Part shown: positions 1-7,888 of the stretch, in pieces
Layout: every line of letters begins with the position of its first letter
Position numbering within the stretch: the first letter of the stretch is position 1
Assembly (NCBI GenBank): GCA_012960345.1
Contig: DUBL01000035.1
Span: 1 to 38,816, forward strand
Source: Gammaproteobacteria bacterium
Lineage (GTDB): Bacteria; Pseudomonadota; Gammaproteobacteria; Arenicellales; UBA868
Reading direction: 5' to 3'
Length of the DNA: 38,816 nt
The notes under the pieces: generated by a model
Told to the model about the DNA's origin: nothing
Database searches by the model: none
The model's input: only the letters and a program-made list of their open reading frames with translations
Made by a program: the position numbers and the translations under genes

Positions 1-2
1 TG

Positions 3-680
3 ATGCAGATTGCTGGCACCGTGTTTTTGATTCGGCTTTTCCGTCTTCGAAATTTCGCCATTGGCTCTACCTTCGTGCGCACAGAAGCGATTATCGCTGC
101 CGTGCTGGGAAGCGTAGTGTTCTCCGAATCCATCGGTCTGTGGGGCTGGCTGGCAATTGTCATATCGGTCACCGGTGTAGTGCTAATCAGTGTGGTTCGA
201 TCAACAGTTCGGCGTACATCGCTGTTAGGCTCGATATTCAATGCCTCGGCTGGCGTGGGTCTCCTGGCCGGTTTTGGGTTCGCCCTCGCGTCATTTTTCA
301 TCCGTCAGGCAAGTCTGTCTTTTGCTGACGATAACTTTGTTTATACGGCTGCGGTAACGTTCATCGTGGTCATTGGATTGCAGACGTTGGTGCTCGGTCT
401 GTTCATTGGGCTTTTTGAGCGGCGGGAGTTTGGCAAATTACTCGGTGTATGGCGGCCAAGCCTATTTGTGGGTGTGACCAGTGCCATCGGCTCGATTGGC
501 TGGTTTACGGCGATGACGATTCAGCGTGTGTCCTTTGTCAAAGCATTAGCGCAGATTGAATTTGTTTTCGCGCTCTTTGTCGCCATCGTGGTGTTTAAAG
601 AGCGGCCCGCTAGAGTCGAAATGTTGGGAATGGTTTTAATCGCGATAGGTATTGTTGTCCTGTTATTATTTGCCCGCTAG
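3..680 (+). CDS. DMT superfamily (EamA) permease, 5' end outside window
   Basis: This is the C-terminal part of a drug/metabolite-transporter (EamA) permease, an inner-membrane carrier of small metabolites. The 225 visible residues are almost wholly hydrophobic and form about seven or eight membrane segments. A typical EamA repeat end is visible around residues 25-65 (EAIIAAVLGSVVFSE, then a glycine-rich helix with VTGVVLI), and a second copy closes the protein (ALAQIEFVFALFVAIVVFKE, then a terminal hydrophobic helix). Complete family members have about 290-300 residues, so roughly 70 N-terminal residues probably lie upstream of the window and the ATG at position 3 is internal. The M20 peptidase gene follows after 63 bases on the same strand, so the permease may carry its substrate or product. 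The substrate cannot be told from sequence. Confidence 0.88.
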   Translation: MQIAGTVFLIRLFRLRNFAIGSTFVRTEAIIAAVLGSVVFSESIGLWGWLAIVISVTGVVLISVVRSTVRRTSLLGSIFNASAGVGLLAGFGFALASFFIRQASLSFADDNFVYTAAVTFIVVIGLQTLVLGLFIGLFERREFGKLLGVWRPSLFVGVTSAIGSIGWFTAMTIQRVSFVKALAQIEFVFALFVAIVVFKERPARVEMLGMVLIAIGIVVLLLFAR

Positions 681-743
681 TCACATTGTTGCTCGCGCGT
701 TCTTCACAGCGACAAAGGGACACCCACCACGGATCGAATCATC

Positions 744-2219
744 ATGGATAACGCCGTCGCAACCGCACTGATCGAAAGCACTTGGGATAATTCTATTACG
801 CCATCGCTCATTGACTACATCCGCATTCCAAATAAGTCACCGGCTTTTGATCCCGACTGGAAAGCGAATGGACATATGGACGATGCAGTCGCCCTCATCG
901 CCAACTGGTGTCGTGCGAATGCGCTCGATGACATGGCGTTGGAAGTGATTCAACTGGAAGGCCGCACACCGCTGATTTATATCGACGTTCCGGGCGTTGG
1001 TGAGGACTGCGTCGTGCTTTATGGTCATCTCGATAAGCAGCCAGAGATGGTCGGTTGGCACGAGGGCTTGGGTCCGTGGATCCCGGTTCTTGATGGTGAT
1101 CGGCTTTATGGCCGTGGCGGCGCAGATGATGGCTATTCGGCTTTTGCGTCGCTCACGGCAATTCGTGCGGTCCGCGCAGCGGGTGGCCAACATGCGCGTT
1201 GCGTTGTCATCATCGAAGCCTGCGAGGAATCTGGAAGTTTTGACCTGCCGCATTACATTGATTATTTACAGGACCGCATTGGCACACCCAGTCTTGTGGT
1301 TTGCCTCGATTCAGGCTGCGGCAATTACGATCAGCTATGGTGTACCACTTCCCTGCGTGGAATTGTGGCCGGCAATCTTGAAGTTCGAGTGCTCGATGAG
1401 GGTGTTCACTCTGGAGACGCGTCGGGCATTGTGCCGTCATCTTTTCGTATTCTTCGACAGTTGCTCGATCGCATCGACGATTCAACGACGGGATCGGTTT
1501 TGGTGGATGCACTGCAAGTAGAAATACCCTCACAGCGCCTAAGACAGGCGGAGGTCGTCGCCCAAGTGTTAGGCGATGCAGTGCATGACAAGTTTCCTTG
1601 GTGTGGTGATATGCGCCCCGCCGCAACGGGGACCGAGGCGGTGCTTAATCGCAGCTGGCGCCCGGCATTGTCTGTGATCGGCATGGAGGGCCTGCCCACT
1701 TTGCAGAATGCGGGTAACGTGCTTCGGCCGATGACAACGATCAAGTTGTCGCTGCGGATTCCACCGATGGTGGATGCTGAGGTCGCGACCAACGCTCTGA
1801 AGTCTGCGCTTGAGCGCGATTCTCCATCTGGCGCGGACGTGCGTTTTGTTGCAGAGAAAGGTGCTGCGGGCTGGAACGCCCCACCGCTAGCGGGTTGGCT
1901 GGAGGCGGCGTGTGAGGCGGCGTCTAAAACCCATTTTGGGAAAGGCGCTGTGTGGATGGGCGAGGGCGGAACGATTCCTTTTATGGGCATGCTAGGAGAG
2001 AAGTTTCCACAGGCACAGTTCATGGTGACGGGGGTATTGGGTCCGGCGTCCAACGCGCATGGCCCGAATGAGTTTCTCCATATCCCCTGCGCCAAGCGGC
2101 TGACAGCCTGTGTGGCACATGTGCTTGACGCCCATTATCAGCACAGTGCTAGAGCAGCCCGAGAGGGGAGTGATACTGCAAGTGTTGCCGCCCAGGGATC
2201 ACCGCCGCCTCGCGTATAG
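744..2219 (+). CDS. M20 family metallopeptidase (dipeptidase-like)
   Basis: A zinc-dependent amidohydrolase of peptidase family M20, likely cytoplasmic and cleaving a dipeptide or N-acyl amino acid. The metal site is visible: GHLD (His95, Asp97), GRGGADDG (Asp128/129), EACEES (catalytic Glu161 and metal-binding Glu162) and CLDSG (Asp189). The C-terminal metal-binding His lies in SNAHGPNE near residue 440. A lid/dimerisation domain sits between roughly residues 210 and 350. The length of 491 residues is normal for the CNDP/dipeptidase branch, and the last 25 residues are low-complexity and probably disordered. ATG 744 is the first in-frame start. The gene follows a DMT permease and precedes a glycosyltransferase by 26 bases, so it is probably in one transcript with both. 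Substrate unknown. Confidence 0.9.
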   Translation: MDNAVATALIESTWDNSITPSLIDYIRIPNKSPAFDPDWKANGHMDDAVALIANWCRANALDDMALEVIQLEGRTPLIYIDVPGVGEDCVVLYGHLDKQPEMVGWHEGLGPWIPVLDGDRLYGRGGADDGYSAFASLTAIRAVRAAGGQHARCVVIIEACEESGSFDLPHYIDYLQDRIGTPSLVVCLDSGCGNYDQLWCTTSLRGIVAGNLEVRVLDEGVHSGDASGIVPSSFRILRQLLDRIDDSTTGSVLVDALQVEIPSQRLRQAEVVAQVLGDAVHDKFPWCGDMRPAATGTEAVLNRSWRPALSVIGMEGLPTLQNAGNVLRPMTTIKLSLRIPPMVDAEVATNALKSALERDSPSGADVRFVAEKGAAGWNAPPLAGWLEAACEAASKTHFGKGAVWMGEGGTIPFMGMLGEKFPQAQFMVTGVLGPASNAHGPNEFLHIPCAKRLTACVAHVLDAHYQHSARAAREGSDTASVAAQGSPPPRV

Positions 2220-2245
2220 CCAGTAACGATCGGATAAAAGGCGCA

Positions 2246-3226
2246 ATGCGTTGTTCCTGGTTAATACCTGTCCGCGACGGTGGTGCCTGGTTGTCCGAGG
2301 CCGTCGATTCTGCTTGTGCTGAGTCCGGTCCCTCCGATGAGGTCGTGGTCGTTGATGACGGCAGTACCGATGATGCCGTGGCACATCTCAAACCACACGC
2401 TCGCCTGCGGGTGATGCGTCAATCCCGGGCTGGTCTGGTAGCCGCACTGGAGGCGGGGCGTGCGGCTTGTTCGGGGACGTATATCGCGCGCCTCGATTCG
2501 GATGATAGAGCCCTCCCGGGGCGATTGGCTTGCCAACTGACGGCCTTGGAGCGAGACCGGACATTGGCCGCGGTGGGCGGTAAGGCCCGTCTTTTTGTTG
2601 ATGAAGGAAAGATTCCTGAGGGTATGGCCCAGTATGTGGCATGGGTGAACGGTCTGGAGGACCCACACCGGGAGCTGTTAGTAGAAAGCCCAATGCTGCA
2701 TCCTGCCGTTACCTTTCGCGCATCGGCAGTGGAGGCCATTGGCGGGTATCGCACAGGCGACATGCCGGAAGACTATGATCTGTGGCTGCGGCTGGTGCTC
2801 GCAGGTTATCGTATCGGTAACGCGAAAGAGATGGTGGTGGAACTTCGAGACCACTGTGGGCGTTTGACACGGACTGATGCGCGTTACCGGCAAGTTGCCT
2901 TTGATCGTTGCCGGCGCCATTTCCTTGAGGTCCACGTGTTGCCACACCCGACACGGGTGGTGTTGTGGGCAGGTCGCCGGGGGGGGAGGCCCTGGTTACG
3001 CTGGCTACAGCAACAGGGCCACACACTGCCAGCGGTTATTGATATCAGTCAATCGACCGTGCGGGCACAGGTCCCTGTGATGTCCCCAGCGGCTCTCCAC
3101 CACCTTGATTTCGATCGCTTGTTGGTATCGGTCGGTACTCGCGGTGCTCGGGCAGAGATTCGAGCCGATATCAGCCGATTACGGCCCGAACTGATCGAAG
3201 GGCAGGATTGGTGGGCGCTGCGCTGA
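2246..3226 (+). CDS. Glycosyltransferase family 2 with extra C-terminal domain
   Basis: A GT-A fold glycosyltransferase transferring a sugar from a nucleotide donor, probably cytoplasmic because no membrane segment is seen. The N-terminal GT2 domain (about residues 1-215) shows WLIPVRDGG, VVVVDDGSTDD, the metal-binding motif in ARLDSDD, and the acceptor-side motif MPEDYDLWLRL. Residues 230-326 form a second small domain (LWAGRRGG, VIDIS, LLVSVGTRGARAEI) that looks like a Rossmann-type nucleotide-binding half, a layout seen in some GT2 proteins. Start ATG 2246 is 26 bases after the peptidase stop. The 3' end is tail-to-tail with the PHP gene with only 9 bases between stops. The acceptor is unknown; a second GT2 lies at 33024. 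Confidence 0.85.
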   Translation: MRCSWLIPVRDGGAWLSEAVDSACAESGPSDEVVVVDDGSTDDAVAHLKPHARLRVMRQSRAGLVAALEAGRAACSGTYIARLDSDDRALPGRLACQLTALERDRTLAAVGGKARLFVDEGKIPEGMAQYVAWVNGLEDPHRELLVESPMLHPAVTFRASAVEAIGGYRTGDMPEDYDLWLRLVLAGYRIGNAKEMVVELRDHCGRLTRTDARYRQVAFDRCRRHFLEVHVLPHPTRVVLWAGRRGGRPWLRWLQQQGHTLPAVIDISQSTVRAQVPVMSPAALHHLDFDRLLVSVGTRGARAEIRADISRLRPELIEGQDWWALR

Positions 3227-3235
3227 TCAACTGAT

Positions 3236-4150
3236 CTACACCAGCATAATCGAATCCAGTCCCAGGTCACCGGCTTCGGCCAGGGTCAGCCCGTGGAACG
3301 CAGCCAGATCATATGCCTGATCGAGGTTAGCCAGCGCATCGTCGGGGTGGTGGGCATCGGAATTACACACCACCGTTACGCGATAATCGCTGGCCAGTTC
3401 CCAGAATGCAGACCACGGGTATTGCGGGCGTGACCCTTGCGCTGTCTGGCGTTGGGATTTGCGAAAGCCTCCGGCATTGATTTCCAGTGGCACTCCCGTC
3501 ATGGCTGCCGCCGCTAGGATATCGCGGGAGCACTCGGTCAGATTCTGGTTCCACTGTGTGACCGAGCAACCAAAGATATCGGGGTGAGCGATAAAAGCAT
3601 ACAAGCCAGTTTCCATCATCGCGCACAGGTGGTCACTGTAGGCGCGAAGAAAGCGGCCGTTGTTCATGCCGATATACGAGTTGTGCCACGCACCTTCGAA
3701 TGGGGTGTAGTGTGCGGCACCCACCAGGTAGTCAAATTCCCGTCGACCTAGGATCTCCTCGCGGTAGAAAGCTCGGTTTTCTGGAAAATCTTCACATTCA
3801 AGGGCCAGTAACACGGTTATCTCCGGAAACGCAGTCTGTGCATCACGGACTGCCTGTTCATAGCCGTCAAGTTCGTCCATATCCATACGAACGTCACTGT
3901 GTCGACCATCAGGCATGGGTGCGTGATCGGAGATGCCGTAAACCGCCGCACCCCCCGCATGGGCTGCTCGCACGTAGTCGACAGCATCGCCGCTGGCGTG
4001 TTTACAACGATAGGTATGAGAGTGAAGGTTGGTTAGCGTCGGTCGAGGATGGTTCACAGGGTAATGGGGGTGAGTTGTGTGCCGCGCACTATGCACTACA
4101 GGGATGACCAATTGGTAACCATTGTCCGTCCGGGTAGACTGTTCAAACAA
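3236..4150 (-). CDS. PHP-domain phosphatase (histidinol-phosphatase-like)
   Basis: A polymerase-and-histidinol-phosphatase (PHP) domain hydrolase, likely removing phosphate from a small molecule with a multi-metal site. Visible metal ligands are NLHSH (His43, His45), GISDH (Asp and His near residue 75), LECEDF (Glu), AHPD (His) and the final NSDAHH. This order fits the HisK/HisJ branch, but no other histidine-biosynthesis gene is near, so the substrate is open. The longest frame opens with TTG at 4150. No clear ribosome site is seen there, and a GTG at 4057, just before the first HxH motif, is an alternative. The upstream end faces the SDR gene at 4169, so the two share a very short divergent promoter region. 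Confidence 0.82.
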   Translation of the reverse strand: MFEQSTRTDNGYQLVIPVVHSARHTTHPHYPVNHPRPTLTNLHSHTYRCKHASGDAVDYVRAAHAGGAAVYGISDHAPMPDGRHSDVRMDMDELDGYEQAVRDAQTAFPEITVLLALECEDFPENRAFYREEILGRREFDYLVGAAHYTPFEGAWHNSYIGMNNGRFLRAYSDHLCAMMETGLYAFIAHPDIFGCSVTQWNQNLTECSRDILAAAAMTGVPLEINAGGFRKSQRQTAQGSRPQYPWSAFWELASDYRVTVVCNSDAHHPDDALANLDQAYDLAAFHGLTLAEAGDLGLDSIMLV

Positions 4151-4168
4151 AGAGCACGGAGAGAGACG

Positions 4169-4960
4169 ATGGATCTGAAACTGAAGGGCAAGGTCGCGAT
4201 CATTACCGGAGGCAGCGACGGCATTGGTAAGGCAGCGGCGCTGTCGCTATCGCGCGAGGGTGCACGAGTCGCGATCGCAGCGCGCACCGAGGTAACACTC
4301 GCCAACGCGGTGAAAGAAATCATCGATGAAACAGGCAACGAAGCGATCGGAATTCCCACCGATGTCACTGACGAGGCACAAGTCGAGGCATTGATCAACG
4401 AGGTTGTGTCGAAATGGGGCGGAGTTGATATCCTGGTGAATAATGCCGGTACGTCATCGGTCGCGCGTTTGCAGGATTTGAGCAATGAACAGATGATGGG
4501 AGATATCCAGCTCAAGGTATACGGCGCGATTTATTGTGCACGACACGCACTCGAGCATCTTAAGCGATCGGAATCCGCTGTCATTATCAATACGACGACC
4601 CCGGGGGGTAAGGCACCTGCTGCGGGAACTCAGCCAACGGCGATGTCGCGCGCCGCCGGTATCTCTCTGACCAAGACCTGGTCGAAGGAACTCGCCGAAT
4701 TCAACATTCGAGTGAACACGATTTGTATTGGTCTGATCAAGAGTGGACAGCACCGGAGTAAGTGGGCAGTCGTTCATGAGAATGATGCCTCGTATTCCCT
4801 TGACGATCACTGGCAGGCCCTGGCCAAGAGTGTGCCCTTGGGTAGGGTTGGCGAGGCCAGCGAGGCAGGCGATGTGATCTGTTTCCTGGCATCGCCCAAG
4901 GCGAGTTATGTCACTGGGACCGCGATCAACATCGATGGTGGTACTTCACCGGTGGTGTAG
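4169..4960 (+). CDS. SDR family protein lacking the catalytic Tyr and Lys
   Basis: A short-chain dehydrogenase/reductase fold of 263 residues. The cofactor motif TGGSDGIG (residues 13-20), NNAG (91-94) and the C-terminal FLASPKASYVTGTAINIDGG are classical, so NAD(P) binding is likely. The active site is not: aligning SRAAG (160-164) with the usual SKAA puts Thr157 where the catalytic Tyr should be and Arg161 in place of the Lys, and the usual Ser falls on a Thr-rich stretch (142-144). This resembles the BKR-like SDR subgroup that lacks a perfect catalytic tetrad. ATG 4169 has a purine-rich GAGAGA just upstream. An upstream extension of 40 residues to 4049 would overlap the divergent PHP gene and shows no family similarity, so I rejected it. 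Confidence 0.85.
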   Translation: MDLKLKGKVAIITGGSDGIGKAAALSLSREGARVAIAARTEVTLANAVKEIIDETGNEAIGIPTDVTDEAQVEALINEVVSKWGGVDILVNNAGTSSVARLQDLSNEQMMGDIQLKVYGAIYCARHALEHLKRSESAVIINTTTPGGKAPAAGTQPTAMSRAAGISLTKTWSKELAEFNIRVNTICIGLIKSGQHRSKWAVVHENDASYSLDDHWQALAKSVPLGRVGEASEAGDVICFLASPKASYVTGTAINIDGGTSPVV

Positions 4961-4972
4961 GCGCCGAACCGT

Positions 4973-5129
4973 ATGACTACTTGGTCAGGCAAACAGGTAT
5001 TGGTGACCGGTGCGGGGGGTGGTATTGGCACGGGAAGTGGCGACAGTCATTGAGTTTCTATTGTCGGAAGGGGCCAGTTACATCACCGGGCAAGTGTGCA
5101 ACGTCGATGAGGGCATGATCAACAGTTGA
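4973..5129 (+). pseudogene. Internally deleted SDR gene remnant (head joined to tail)
   Basis: A relic of a second SDR gene. It opens with ATG 4973 and encodes a normal SDR N-terminus (GKQVLVTGAGGGIG), then stops at TGA 5051-5053. In the next frame, from about 5033, the DNA encodes a typical SDR C-terminus: VIEFLLSEGASYITGQ followed by VCNVDEGM and a TGA at 5127. The whole middle of the gene, about 200 codons including the active site, is missing, and the junction (near 5027-5035) shifts frame. It lies 12 bases after the intact SDR and would have been co-transcribed with it, which suggests a former tandem SDR pair. No protein function is expected. Clear from sequence, although a sequencing or assembly gap cannot be excluded. 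Confidence 0.82.
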
Positions 5130-5137
5130 GCATTGGT

Positions 5138-6382
5138 TTAGGGTATCACTGGACTGGTATGGGTTGGTGTGCGTGGCAGTAACAGAGCACCTAGAGATGC
5201 AAGAAGTGCACCGCCTGCGAGTAGCAGATAGATCACGGTGAAACTGCCATCTTGGTCATATAGATTACCCGCAAGGCGCACGGTGAGCCCGCCAACGCCT
5301 AATGCCAATACGAAGCGGGCACCGTAGGCGAGTGATCGCCACTTGAAGGGTGTGTAACGTGCAACCAGAATGTTTTCCGCGGCGACGAAAGTCACGTTAA
5401 ACGACATCGCAAGCAGCACCACGGCGAGCAGGGTCATACCGCTGGTAGACGTGACGAAAAAGAGCGGGGGAATTGTCAGTGTCCAGAAGATTAGATAGAT
5501 GCGTTTGGCTGAGTAACGATCAGCCAGCCAGCCTCCGAAAATACTGCACAAAGATGACAGACCGATGACACCACCGACCAAGAGCCCGAGGTCTGTGTAG
5601 TTTCCTGTCTCGATTCCCAGCATGACGAAGAAATTGGTGGTTGACGACAGTACATCACTGAGACCCAATTCGAAAACTTTAGGTATGGTGTGCAGCATGC
5701 CGGTGTAAACCAGTCCATTGCAGGCCATGGTGACGATCAAGACAAAGAACACCCGTCGATAGGTCGAGGGATCAGGCGGTGGGGCCGGCGCGCGGTCAGC
5801 GCGCAGGTCGGCTACCCATCCGCGCCGCCAGGCAAACAACAGGCCAAGCCCGGTTGCGAAAGCGAGTACCCCTGGAATCACAAATGCTGCGCGCCACGAC
5901 ACGTGATCCACCATGATGCCGACAAACACCGGTGCGACTGCACTGCCGAGGCCACCGAAGACCGCGTTGATCCCGAGCGTCATGCCTTGTTTTCGAGCGC
6001 AGGCGACCAGCCAGGCAATACCGATGGGATGGTAAATCGAAGCAAAAAGACCGACAAGAGAAAGTCCGATAAATAGTGTGGGAACACTCGTTGCTGTTCC
6101 GATGACAATAGCCGATGCGCCGGCGCCAAGGAAGAAGATAGCGATCATGCCGACCTGGCTCCACCGATCCCCGATCCAACCGGCCGGCAGACTGCCAACG
6201 CCAAACAGAATCAGCCCGACACTCGACAGACCCAGCATTTCGCCATACGGGAGGCCAAACTCCTGCGGTAGATACAGCACCGCCGTGGCATAGAGAATGG
6301 TCAACGCGTGGGTGAACAGGTGTGCCACATTCGAAAATGCGATCGATAGGGTGGGTTCCGGGGGGAGTGACGAGGAAGACAT
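5138..6382 (-). CDS. MFS transporter
   Basis: A major facilitator superfamily permease of 414 residues with about twelve hydrophobic segments in two six-helix halves, located in the inner membrane. The loop between helices 2 and 3 has GSLPAGWIGDRWSQ, and the second half has the matching FGGWLADRYSAKR, both variants of the MFS signature GxLaDrxGrk. A long central loop near residues 190-205 is rich in Pro and Ala. I take ATG 6382 (MSSSSLPP) as the start; the frame stays open to 6445, but those 21 extra residues are polar and lie far from the first helix. The 3' end is only 8 bases from the SDR remnant. Substrate unknown; neighbours suggest an organic acid or amino-acid derivative. Confidence 0.87.
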   Translation of the reverse strand: MSSSSLPPEPTLSIAFSNVAHLFTHALTILYATAVLYLPQEFGLPYGEMLGLSSVGLILFGVGSLPAGWIGDRWSQVGMIAIFFLGAGASAIVIGTATSVPTLFIGLSLVGLFASIYHPIGIAWLVACARKQGMTLGINAVFGGLGSAVAPVFVGIMVDHVSWRAAFVIPGVLAFATGLGLLFAWRRGWVADLRADRAPAPPPDPSTYRRVFFVLIVTMACNGLVYTGMLHTIPKVFELGLSDVLSSTTNFFVMLGIETGNYTDLGLLVGGVIGLSSLCSIFGGWLADRYSAKRIYLIFWTLTIPPLFFVTSTSGMTLLAVVLLAMSFNVTFVAAENILVARYTPFKWRSLAYGARFVLALGVGGLTVRLAGNLYDQDGSFTVIYLLLAGGALLASLGALLLPRTPTHTSPVIP

Positions 6383-6532
6383 GGGTGAGCGTGATTTAAT
6401 GTGGATCGAAGCATTATGCCTAATCGGCAGTGAACGCGACGGCAAACCGACTTTATGTGAGGCATTGCTCTACCCTACAGAGCGCGCCTACAGTCAGACT
6501 TATTCATTGACAAGGTAAAAGGAATAATCAGT

Positions 6533-6880
6533 ATGGATATCATTCGTGCGACAGGTTCTGCGGCGGGGCGTTGTCCTTCGGTAACCGCTAACGGGTTGAT
6601 CTGGACCGTGGCGACGGCAGGGGGAGAGGGAACCACTGTCGCTCAGCAAACCCGGGTCACCCTGGAACGCCTGGACTCGCTGCTGGCGGCGGCCGGGACC
6701 AATAAGCACCGTATTGTTGAGGCTGTTATTTATTTGACTGACATGTCAACCAAAGATGAAATGGATGCCGTTTGGTGTGAATGGATTCCAAGTGATGGTT
6801 GGCCCTGTCGTGCTTGTGTTGGCGTCGATCTTGCCCCAGGTGATTTGGTCGAGATCAAGGCGACCGCGCTGGTTGGTTGA
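6533..6880 (+). CDS. RidA family protein (enamine/imine deaminase-like)
   Basis: A 115-residue protein of the RidA/YjgF/YER057c family, normally a trimer whose subunit clefts hydrolyse reactive enamine/imine intermediates from PLP enzymes to 2-oxo acids. Visible are GLIWTVATAG near residue 20, RVTLERLDSLLAAAG, VEAVIYLTDMS and the C-terminal RACVGVDLAPGDLVEI, whose Arg is the carboxylate-binding residue in RidA. A ribosome site (AAAAGGAA) sits 8-15 bases before ATG 6533. It heads a plus-strand group including 2-oxo-acid TPP enzymes, which fits a role in clearing imines upstream of 2-oxo acid breakdown. The middle is more diverged than archetypal RidA, so a Rid1-7 subgroup rather than RidA itself is possible. 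Confidence 0.86.
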   Translation: MDIIRATGSAAGRCPSVTANGLIWTVATAGGEGTTVAQQTRVTLERLDSLLAAAGTNKHRIVEAVIYLTDMSTKDEMDAVWCEWIPSDGWPCRACVGVDLAPGDLVEIKATALVG

Positions 6881-7036
6881 AATCACGTGCGGCGAGGCAG
6901 AAGGATACTGATATGAACGACTGCGTTCGAAAAACGCGATGAGTTGAGCTGATTATTTTTCGGGGTTACCGGCGCGCAATGGTATTGTGGAGTGTGGTGA
7001 GATGGGCGGATTAAGGGCAATAGATACATCGGAACG

Positions 7037-7876
7037 ATGATGGTCAACACGATTGTTGCGGTAGACAGCATGACGAAACTTCCCGATGAGATCATCGGTC
7101 GAGTGCTAGTGGCAGGTAGTCATGGTGGCGTCTACCCCGCTTATTTGGCAGCCAAGAGCCAAGTTCGAGGGATTGTTCTTAATGATGCGGGCGGTGGCAA
7201 GGACGATGCTGGTTTTGCCTCCTTGGCCTACCTCGAAGCACTGGGAATTCCAGCCGCCACCTGCAGTCATGTCAGCGCCTGTATCGGTGATGGCAGGGAT
7301 ATGCTGAGACGCGGCAAGATCAGTCGTGTCAACAAGGTGGCTGCGAAACTGGGTTGCTTGGTGCACCAGGGTGTGGGGGAGGCCGCCGAACTAATGAGGT
7401 CGGCACCGTGGTTTGAGATTAAGGCGCCGGCTTATGAAGAGTCGCGAATTTGTTTGTCGATGGGCGATGGGGAACCGATCGTTTGGGGCATTGATTCTGC
7501 GTCACTGGTGCGTCCTGAAGATGAAGGACAAATTATTGTCACCGGTAGCCATGGCGGATTGCTTGGCGGCGATATTGCGGCTGCAATTCGTGTGCCTGCG
7601 GTAGCCTGCGCGTTTAACGATGCCGGTGTGGGTGCTAATGGTGTCGGAATTACACGGTTAGCGGCGCTGGATACTCGGGACATTGTGGCGGTGACGGTTG
7701 ACTGCATGAGTGCTCGAATCGGTGATGCTTGTTCTATGTGGGATAGCGGGAAAATCAGTTATGTCAATGAAAAGGCAAAGACCTGTGGAATTAACCCGGG
7801 CCAAACTTTGCAGGTATTTGCCGCTGTGATGAGGCAAGTCATAAAAAAACACTCGACACGCGTGGTAAAGATTTAA
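7037..7876 (+). CDS. Unrecognised protein made of two copies of one domain (GSHGG/NDAG/IGD motifs)
   Basis: I cannot name this 279-residue protein. It is an internal duplication. Residues 21-106 and 164-251 align almost without gaps: GSHGG (27-31 and 170-174), NDAGxG (49-54 and 194-199), SAxIGD (80-85 and 225-230), then GKISxVN (93-99 and 238-244). Both copies follow a VxxxDS stretch (about 7-11 and 149-154). Copy spacing is 143-145 residues. There is no signal peptide or membrane helix, so it should be cytoplasmic. The conserved Ser, His, Asp and Asn suggest a ligand site per repeat, perhaps an enzyme. A ribosome site (GGAA) precedes ATG 7037. Its stop is 12 bases before the E1-alpha start, so it is in the same transcript and may act with that enzyme. 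Confidence 0.8.
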   Translation: MMVNTIVAVDSMTKLPDEIIGRVLVAGSHGGVYPAYLAAKSQVRGIVLNDAGGGKDDAGFASLAYLEALGIPAATCSHVSACIGDGRDMLRRGKISRVNKVAAKLGCLVHQGVGEAAELMRSAPWFEIKAPAYEESRICLSMGDGEPIVWGIDSASLVRPEDEGQIIVTGSHGGLLGGDIAAAIRVPAVACAFNDAGVGANGVGITRLAALDTRDIVAVTVDCMSARIGDACSMWDSGKISYVNEKAKTCGINPGQTLQVFAAVMRQVIKKHSTRVVKI

Positions 7877-7888
7877 GGAGAAGTATGG

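Noticed and set aside
1406..2095. Minus-strand ORF of 229 codons within the M20 peptidase gene
   Set aside because: It lies wholly inside a gene with intact zinc-site motifs and has the composition of an antisense frame.
4049..4168. Forty-residue N-terminal extension of the SDR at 4169
   Set aside because: It overlaps the divergent PHP gene, has no SDR similarity, and ATG 4169 matches the usual SDR start.
6507..6512. TTGACA as a -35 box for the RidA gene
   Set aside because: It is only 20 bases before the ATG, leaving no space for a -10 box and leader.
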